Shown in pieces: positions 56,710 through 64,000 of a stretch of 64,000 nucleotides of DNA. A program made the translations under genes and the position numbers. Source of the DNA: Alviniconcha marisindica (Eukaryota; Mollusca; Gastropoda; Provannidae); contig JABMCL010003827.1 of assembly GCA_018857735.1 (NCBI GenBank), positions 20,001 through 84,000 on the forward strand. Direction: 5' to 3'. The notes below the pieces were generated by a model that saw nothing but the letters and a program-made list of their open reading frames with translations, was not told the origin of the DNA and did no database searches. Within the stretch, counting starts at the first letter, position 1, and each line of letters begins with the position of its first letter.

Positions 56710-57335
56710 GCGAATACCTTCATTGGAAGGTTGTGCGCGCGCGCCCGCGTGTATGTGTTTTCTCGGCTGATCCTTTGGCTTCTCAAAGAAACAACAACTG
56801 ACGAAACAAGAAATTTAAAGCAACGTTCTGCAGTGAATAAATACCCCGTCAGACAGGGGCCGGGGTTTGAACAATTGTTCGAGATCCGACTCTCGTGCTC
56901 ACCTTTTCAAAGAAAACCACTATTTCTACCCACACGGTCCGTTCGTCCCGCTGATTGAGCTAGAGAGAGTAACTTAAGCCTTTGCTACCATATAATTCTA
57001 CTCTTTTGATTGAACCGGCGCCGAGAGACGCCGGGCTGTCCTGGACCATGTTCCCAAACAAATCAGTGTCACTCCTTACAGTACCGTGGTAAGTTCCGCT
57101 TCGTCGGAAACGCCGGGAACGACTACTGATGTTCCGCCGAACCGCGACTACACTCCGATGTTTTGAACCGGCCCAGACTGACACTTTGATACATGCAAGT
57201 CTCCAGTTTCGGAGTCGCCTGGTACTGGTTACAGTTTGCGGCCTCAGTTCTGCGTCCACACAGAGACTGTGCGACCGGCAATGAGAAGAACAGTGACTGT
57301 ATGACCGGCAATGAGACTGGCATGACATCATCGTG
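56710..57335. other. unassigned, GC-richer sequence
   Basis: A 166-codon minus-strand frame (57460-56960) is the longest open frame free of simple repeats here. It shows no recognisable domain and is rich in Ser, Arg and Cys. It could be a first exon or chance. Confidence 0.25.
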
Positions 57336-57470
57336 AAGCGCACGCGCATTACGTCAGCGCAGGCGCAGAGCGCGCGCGTTACGTCATGGGCACGATGAAG
57401 GGAAATTGTGCGGGCACGTGCGGTCGCGGCTCCATCGCAGCGCATCATGGGATTACCCAATCAGTGCTGT
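57336..57470. promoter_or_regulatory. CpG-rich promoter-like cluster
   Basis: Two TTACGTCA half-CREs (57349-57356, 57379-57386), NRF1-like CGCACGCGCA and GCGCAGGCGC, and CCAATCAG (57457-57464) within about 130 bp. This is the composition of a TATA-less promoter, but no attached gene is identified. Confidence 0.35.
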
Positions 57471-57705
57471 TCGTCTCGCGGAGCTTAATTGCAGCTTGTG
57501 AACCCGATACGTTTCATTTTCCGCCTCCGTGTGGCCTGTTGATGCCCAGCGCCTGTGTTTCTACTTAATGTGATTGGACTGGAACTCCACCCCTCCTCTG
57601 CACCACTATCTGGCTCTTCCCCCATCCACGTGCTTCCACTTTGCATGGACATACATCCACCCTCTCTCTGTCATTCTTTCAGCCTGCCTGCCTGCCTGCC
57701 TTCCT

Positions 57706-57921
<216 letters not shown>

Positions 57922-58117
57922 CGCGCGAGAAGAAATGAAAAGCATGTTTGACATGATTATAGTGAAAAGAACAAACGTACTTGTGTGTCAGTAAGCAGGG
58001 CAACAGTTGCCTCGCGCTAAATACCGGCCCACCGCGGGCAGCAGCCTTCATTTACTGGCTTCCTGCCCTACGGCGCTTTGGGATCATTTTGTAGCGAGAA
58101 AGCTCTTATTGTCGTTA

Positions 58118-58185
58118 TATCACACGCACGCACGCACGCACACACACACACACACGCACACACACTGACACACACACACACACTT
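58118..58185. repeat. (CA)n/(CGCA)n microsatellite
   Basis: CGCA tetramers passing to CA repeats; another (CA)n at about 58311-58331. Confidence 0.9.
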
Positions 58186-58331
58186 AGGCCTAACAACCTA
58201 ACCCCCACCCCCACCGACCCACCCCGGCACCCTGGGGCATGCTGACACAGTATCACTATCCCCATACCTCCACGCTAACGAACTCAGCTGAACCGTGAAC
58301 CAGCTTTCCACACACACACACACACACACAC

Positions 58332-58766
58332 TCACTGACTCACCGAAGAAAGCAAAGAGTTTCAAGTCTACCGTAGACCGTGACTACGGCGAAGAAAGGC
58401 AAGAGAGCTGTGTAGAGCAGGGGAAGTCACTCGCTGAGAGAAAAGATGCGGCGAGTGATAAGTCGCTCGGGTCAAACTTAATTAGACCGCGGCCTCCCGG
58501 CTCAGCTCATTAATCTCCGTCCCGCATCCCTCTCCTGTTGAAGCCCGCCTCTTCATTTGCAGCGCTGCAGCCTCCACTCGTGGCCGAGGCCGAGGAAAAT
58601 CAACACGAATTTCAGCAAATTAAGTTTGCACGTCCGTCCGTCACTCGTTGGTTGCGGGTGGTGGAGGAACCTGAAGGAAGCAGTGGTGCCTCCCACCTGG
58701 CCAGCTAGCGTTATCTACATCTGGTAACTTCTGAGTGTTTGAGCGAGCGATGGGATCGCCGGTTGG

Positions 58767-58768
<2 letters not shown>
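58332..58768. other. unassigned intergenic
   Basis: Single-copy sequence with no recognised gene. Confidence 0.4.

Positions 58769-58819
<51 letters not shown>
58769..58819. repeat. (GT)n microsatellite
   Basis: About 25 GT units. Confidence 0.95.
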
Positions 58820-58821
<2 letters not shown>

Positions 58822-58944
58822 GCTGTTGTTTGTTTGACTACGGGTTTTGTTTGTTTGTTTGGTCACGGTTCACGTTTTGTTTCATTCTTCGTTTTTTGTT
58901 TTGTGGTGACAAGGTCAAGCTTGTTGAACAGGAATGGGAAACCG

Positions 58945-59011
<67 letters not shown>

Positions 59012-59082
59012 GAAGCAGAAGAAGAAAGAAAATGAAAATGTAGAAGAAGAAAGAAAGAGAAAAAGGAAAAAGAAGAAATAAA

Positions 59083-59140
<58 letters not shown>
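58945..59140. repeat. (CA)n, A/G-rich, (TA)n compound repeat
   Basis: (CA)n 58945-59008, GAAGAAAGAAA-rich spacer, then (TA)n 59088-59139. Confidence 0.95.
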
Positions 59141-59141
<1 letters not shown>

Positions 59142-59669
59142 GTAGGTAGATAGATATATAAAAGACGAAGACGACGAAGAAGAAAAAGCACTTGCACGGT
59201 TGTCTAGCCCAGAAAATAGCACCGACCCTAATTGGACCGCCATTGACATCTGCTTTGACAACTGGTCCTGTAATTGTGTGAAATGAGCAGTTGTCACCGA
59301 TGACCCTTGTCCAGTCATTTGCAGCCGACGGGATCGCTGGCTGGGCGTGTCCTGTTTCCACCTTTCATATGCTGGCGACCCGGTGCCTGCTGGAATGAAC
59401 TCACCTGGTGACCACGGTCCGATTTCCCTCCGTCGTCTCCTTTAATCAGTCCATCTTAGGCAGTCTTTCAACGGCCCTGGTGTGCGACCTTCAAGTGGCT
59501 CAGTGAAACGGTGAACCCGTTGACTTCAGTGTCCCCCCTCCCTCTCCCTCTCCGCCTCCCGTGTGTTGTTGGCTGTGGAATCTGACTAGAGCACCGGGTC
59601 AGTAAGATCAGGCTGTTCAAGTTATTAAATCCACGGATCCTCGCGACAGTCCGCATACTTGTGTGGGGT

Positions 59670-59674
<5 letters not shown>

Positions 59675-59749
<75 letters not shown>

Positions 59750-59802
59750 ATATAATACCGCACACACACACACACACAACACACAACACACACACACACA
59801 CG

Positions 59803-59862
<60 letters not shown>

Positions 59863-60010
59863 TATAAAATATATACCTTTCTCTCTCACACACACACGCT
59901 CGCGCGCACACACACATACACACATAGGCCTACACAGCCACACACACACACACACACACACATTTTCTCCCTACCTCTCTCTCTCTCTTTCACACACACG
60001 CGCGCACACA
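59675..60010. repeat. alternating (CA)n and (TA)n microsatellites
   Basis: (CA)n, (TA)n, (CA)n, (TA)n blocks; the second (TA)n spans about 59804-59860. CA and CT runs follow. Confidence 0.96.
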
Positions 60011-60082
60011 CAATTCTTTCTGAATCAGTCAATGGTAGGTTAACAATGAGGCAGGATGGAAAGGAGGGGCTTTGGGGGAAAC

Positions 60083-60093
60083 TGTGCGTGTGT

Positions 60094-60124
<31 letters not shown>

Positions 60125-60126
60125 GG
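60083..60126. repeat. (GT)n then poly-G
   Basis: GT run followed by about 18 G. Confidence 0.9.
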
Positions 60127-60461
60127 GCAAATGATGAAGTCATCGGGGAAAAGAAACTTGGCCAAGGCCGTGACAAGCACAGTTAAGCTAACCATTCACT
60201 CCCTGTAGTCGTGAGGTTTAGTCGGTCAATGAACTAAACTACCAAATATCAATGAATCCATCAACAACCGTTTTTCATTGAATCATGTATGTAATCTACA
60301 TCAGAACCGGTACTCGATTTGGGTTAATTGTTGTTCGGTCTTCTCCACTGCATTATTTGTTAGGGTCCTCAGCAGTTTGCTGTCCTTTTGGAAACAACGG
60401 CCTGAGCTTTGACTGAAGATACAAATAGCCGTCAAAAAACAACAACAAAAACTCACATATA

Positions 60462-60691
60462 TTAACCCCTTCACTGCCATGATGTCATTTCAAAACCACC
60501 CGTAAAAGTGCGAAATTTGAAGCCCTTAAGCCTTTTCGTCTTAGTTTTCGCACTGGCATGTGAAAGGATCTCCATTAAAACGCAAAGCATTGAAAACAGA
60601 TGTTACAGGACCTGAATATATTCTCTTTGCAGGCGCGCCCGCGCATCGTTCAGACCGGCAATTTTACAGGCTGGGGCAGTGAAGGGGTTAA
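60462..60691. mobile_element. piggyBac-like MITE (222 bp, TTAA target duplication)
   Basis: Perfect 13-bp terminal inverted repeats CCCCTTCACTGCC (60466-60478) and GGCAGTGAAGGGG (60675-60687), flanked directly by TTAA on both sides (60462-60465, 60688-60691). TTAA duplications and CCCTTT/CCCCTT-type ends characterise piggyBac elements. There is no coding capacity. Confidence 0.85.
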
Positions 60692-61049
60692 TACTAGGCT
60701 TCACATGTGAGAATAATCATTGGGCCTAACCCGAGATGTAGCGACCGCTGCGGGTCAGCTAACGTTGCCTGTACTGAATCTCCTGGGAAATTTCTGACAG
60801 GAAGAAGCGTCACGAAATGGATTAACTGACGCGGCCGCCGTAACTACACATACACGCACTAAGCGCGCGCTCATTAACTCGCGAATAACTACAGACATAC
60901 ACGCCCTAAACATACACTCATTAACCCGCTGGTCTCCGGGTGTTTTTTTTTTTTTTTTAAGATCAGAGAGCATGCGTACTCGGTTGAGTGCAGGGCCACG
61001 AAGTTTGGTCACGTCAGTCACGTCTCGTCAGATCCACTTTCGCTAGTTG

Positions 61050-61050
61050 C

Positions 61051-61103
<53 letters not shown>
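61050..61103. repeat. (CT)n microsatellite
   Basis: About 26 CT units. Confidence 0.95.
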
Positions 61104-61105
<2 letters not shown>

Positions 61106-61357
61106 AAATGATGAGTTGGCAGATTGCTCACAGCCACAACATGTTTACTGTACGTCCTTTTGACTCTTCAACAGTTGGTGACATCATAGCCTGGAAAACT
61201 GACTGAAAACTGTTCATTTTCCGTCGGAACTTGAAAAGGAAGTGGAGCAGGGACTGGCTTTGATGTCACCAAATGTGGCAGAGACGCGGGGAAAGACGGG
61301 GCCGCAGGAGCTGTTTGGATTGTGGCATGGCTGCAGTCTGGTTCCCGGTTGTTCATA

Positions 61358-61360
<3 letters not shown>

Positions 61361-61402
<42 letters not shown>
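61361..61402. repeat. (CA)n microsatellite
   Basis: About 20 CA units, directly adjoining the SINE-like element at 61401. Confidence 0.95.
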
Positions 61403-61406
<4 letters not shown>

Positions 61407-61558
61407 TCAGGAGCTGTGTGAGAGTCGAGGTGGCCGTCCTGAGCTGTCCGTCCTAACGAGCAGTTTCCGTGGACGTAAAGCTATATTGAACCATGCTTCG
61501 GCATTGGTCACAGCTTGTCCCTAATATGTCAACTGACATCTGAGGACATTAAGCATCA
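61401..61558 (+). mobile_element. ~160-bp composite SINE-like element (copy 6)
   Basis: CAGAGTTCAGGAGCTGTGTG, GAGTCGAGGTGGCCGTCCTG, TTTCCGTGGACGTAAAGC, then the second module CACAGCTTGTCCCTAATATG, CATCTGAGGACATTAAGCAT, followed by CA repeats. It matches 52912-53075 in reverse. Confidence 0.75.
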
Positions 61559-61794
61559 CTTCATCACCATCACACACACACACACCCGTCAGAATCTTGC
61601 GACAAACCCTCGAGGATGGCATGGTTGTTACGTTCCGTTAAGCACTTCCGGGTTACGTTGAATGCTAATCTCTCTTTCCTTCAGCTCATTGTGCGGATGC
61701 GCTGTGCTGGTGCCTCTCCTTGTTATGCTTACCAGTGATTAAGATTCTGACCACTGTTGACTTTACACATTGTGCGCTTTTACGACAGAATCCC

Positions 61795-61796
<2 letters not shown>

Positions 61797-61873
<77 letters not shown>
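61797..61873. repeat. (CT)n then (CA)n
   Basis: Short CT run then about 30 CA units. Confidence 0.95.
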
Positions 61874-61877
<4 letters not shown>

Positions 61878-61972
61878 CCCATCCTCTTGTCAACGACGAC
61901 CACCCTAATCACCTTCACCCCAACTCGTGATCAGCAAACCCCACGAAGTGATGCACCGTTGGTTGGTTGAGT

Positions 61973-62060
61973 GTTGCTTTACGTCCACAGAAACCGTAGG
62001 TTTATTAGGGACGGGAGCCCGGGACGGCCACTTCGACTTTCACACAGCTCCTGAGTTCTG
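61973..62060 (+). mobile_element. 90-bp SINE-like element, copy 7
   Basis: GTTGCTTTACGTCCACAGAA, ACCGTAGGTTTATTAGGGAC, GACTTTCACACAGCTCCTGA. This is the most intact copy. Confidence 0.78.
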
Positions 62061-62175
62061 TCATGCACCGTTGTGCCATGGACCTGTATATACCCAGGTC
62101 CATGGTCGTGCTCAGTGAATAGATTGACGTGAAGCCTACTGGTTAATTTCAGCTTCGCACTTTAACGACCTCCCA

Positions 62176-62203
62176 TTACGTCATCCCCAGCGCCATGACG
62201 TAA
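62176..62203. promoter_or_regulatory. inverted pair of half-CRE motifs
   Basis: TTACGTCA (62176-62183) and TGACGTAA (62196-62203) form an inverted pair. Regulatory role unknown. Confidence 0.2.
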
Positions 62204-62524
62204 CACACAGCCAAACGTCACAGAATCGCTGCACGCTTATCGGTACGGCGTTGAACTACAACCGTTGTCGACGCCGCCTTTAGCGTGATAAGATAGTATG
62301 TGCTGGAACCACCGAGTGCCTGCTGGAACAGGAAATCGCAGTCCGAAATCTACGACCATCGCCTCCGACACGGCTTGCGGTTTTCTGGCCCACTCTATTT
62401 CGTTTGGCTGTTTTAGCTGAGCTTCCGTCCGTTTACCGACTTGCAAACGGAAAGTCCACTGTAAGATGGAATGCTATACAATGCAATCATTCAACACGAT
62501 ACGATACAACGCAGTATGTACTAC

Positions 62525-62815
62525 AATACGGGGAGGGGGGGGGGGGGGGCGGTGTTTGACGTCTTCAGGTACAGGGAGGGGGGGGGTGCGTTTGACGTCT
62601 TCGAGGTACATCGGGAGGACGTTTGAAGTCTTCTAGGTACATTTGGAGGACGTTTTGACATTTTCTAGGTACATGGGGATAATATTTGACGTCTGCTATA
62701 TACATGGGGAGGACCGAGGCTTTTGACGTGTTCTAGGTGCATGGGGAGGATTTTTGACGTCTTCTGGGTACACCGGGAGGACGTTTGACGTCTTCTAGGT
62801 ACACTTTGGATGGAC
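62525..62815. repeat. ~38-40-bp minisatellite with AACGTC-type core
   Basis: About seven units of GACGTCTTCTAGGTACATGG, GGAGGACGTTT. The first two are preceded by G-tracts. Confidence 0.9.
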
Positions 62816-63072
62816 TTTGCCAAGGACGTCAAGTGATGTCTTGATGGCGAAGTACGAGGTCAGTCGCGGATCAGTCGTCCGTGTTCTAGTCGTGTGCTTC
62901 GTCCGACCAAAACCCGCGTTTCGCGTCCAGCAGATTTGGCTGGTGCCGGTCATGTCAGCTGATGAGAGCCAGGCGGTGCGGAGTGTTCAGGGTAAAGCAG
63001 CACCACATTGTTCAGGCTCGCTCTGTCAGTGCACAGCTGGGATGCCCATTATCCCGCTGGTCAGCCGCCGTT

Positions 63073-63155
63073 ATGGACATTCCCGGCATCAGCCGCGTCT
63101 CGGACATTCCTGTGGACAACCTGGATGCGACCAACAGAGACGGCAGTTACGCAGC
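63073..63155 (+). other. coding-like stretch, possible exon
   Basis: ATG in CGTTATGGACATT opens MDIPGISRVSDIPVDNLDAT followed by NRDGSYAANG, with codon-like base use (C/G third positions). No clear donor follows and I recognise no family. It might be part of a gene running off the right edge, or chance. Confidence 0.2.
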
Positions 63156-63489
63156 TAACGGCAGATTTTTTCCCCGTTTTTCCAGAGTCACAAAATCTCA
63201 GGGATGTTTACGCGGAGTTCTCCTTCTTGTGGCTACTCTCGGGAATGTGGAAAGCCAACCATTTGCCGGGACAACAAACCACGTGCTGTTCTGCTCAGTA
63301 AACGTGCATGGTTATTTGTGACACGGGACACGACATGTACTACTGCAGTCGCTCAAGCAACATATCTTCATAGCAGCAGGAAAAAGGAGTCGGGGGAGGG
63401 GGGTGGGGGTGGGTGTCGTGAAAGATTTTTCAATATGTCTGTGAACAGAATACTTGGGGATGGCTGCTTCTTGACTATGACTAACATCA

Positions 63490-63790
63490 GACACACACAC
63501 CGAATGTCAGTCGCTTTGAGGTACACAATCTACTGTCAGGAATAGGTCTGAGAAAGCGCCTGTCTAAAGAGGAAACACTTGAGCTGAGTTTTGAACTCAG
63601 AGTGGGGACATTTCGCAGACTGGCAGGCAGAGAATTCCAGACAGATGGAGCTACGAAACTGGAACAGCGCTCACCAAGAAGGCTTAGGTTCGAACGCCTG
63701 TCCTTGATACAAACACTGATGCGAACATGGAACCAATAACAATTAATCATAATAATAGAGAACCAGTGATGACAGGGGCACCGACCCAAT
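63490..63790 (-). mobile_element. LINE 3' fragment, frameshifted
   Basis: The minus strand reads SFVAPSVWNSLPASLRNVPT then LS, after which the conserved SxFKxxLK motif continues in another frame. This is a degenerate RT C-terminus of the L2/CR1 type. Confidence 0.7.
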
Positions 63791-63892
63791 GCTAACCGTT
63801 ACATGTCATAGGGCAGCGTCTTTTTGACCTTTCACAGAACTAGGTCGCTCATGCGCCACGTCATATCCAACGGTCACGTCAGTGTCATATGG

Positions 63893-63970
63893 CTGGTTAC
63901 AATTAGCTAGCTGCATACGTCTGGTTACAATTAGCTAACAGCATACGTCCGGTTACAAGCTAGCAGCAGC
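63893..63970. repeat. 28-bp tandem repeat
   Basis: Three units of GGTTACAATTAGCTA-GCTGCATACGTCT at the right edge, the last one shortened. Confidence 0.85.
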
Positions 63971-64000
63971 AACAACAAAACCTTTCCAAAGTGTTACTAG

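Overview
This is nuclear DNA from an animal, most likely a mollusc and possibly a marine gastropod. That guess rests on spliced genes with GT-AG introns, very dense GT/AC, CT/GA and AT microsatellites, tRNA-derived SINEs with the 3' tails common in mollusc genomes, and LINE 3' ends. The species cannot be named from the sequence alone.

Two conserved protein-coding genes lie head to head in the middle. On the minus strand (about 18.2 kb down to 11.25 kb) is a MAP-kinase-interacting kinase (MNK/MKNK family). It has seven coding exons, about 498 aa, a DFD motif in place of DFG, the MNK zinc-binding Cys4 insert, a basic N-terminal eIF4G/importin-type patch, a C-terminal MAPK docking motif and a repeat-free 3' UTR of about 3.3 kb. 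On the plus strand (19.0 to beyond 51.2 kb) is CHERP, a U2 snRNP-associated splicing regulator. It has 20 coding exons, about 837 aa, in the order SURP, poly-Q, CID, Pro-rich, RS and G-patch. The start codons are 857 bp apart, so the genes probably share a bidirectional promoter with an ETS site and a CCAAT box.

The left flank (1-11.2 kb) and right flank (52-64 kb) show no confident gene. They hold microsatellites, G/C homopolymers, minisatellites, two tRNA-SINEs, several copies of a ~90-160 bp SINE-like element, LINE 3' fragments, a piggyBac-like MITE with TTAA target duplication, and a ~1.5 kb minisatellite of ~49-bp units. CHERP intron 1 carries a ~630-bp element with terminal inverted repeats, a TAA target duplication and a MADF-like coding remnant, consistent with PIF/Harbinger.

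The most unusual local pattern is in CHERP. Four introns have tandem repeats that abut, contain or copy the splice site: the exon 6 donor (duplicated with coding sequence) and the acceptors of exons 7, 10 and 11. The exon 7 array includes the acceptor AG and the first bases of the exon. Several other acceptors in both genes use (TG)n where a pyrimidine tract is expected.
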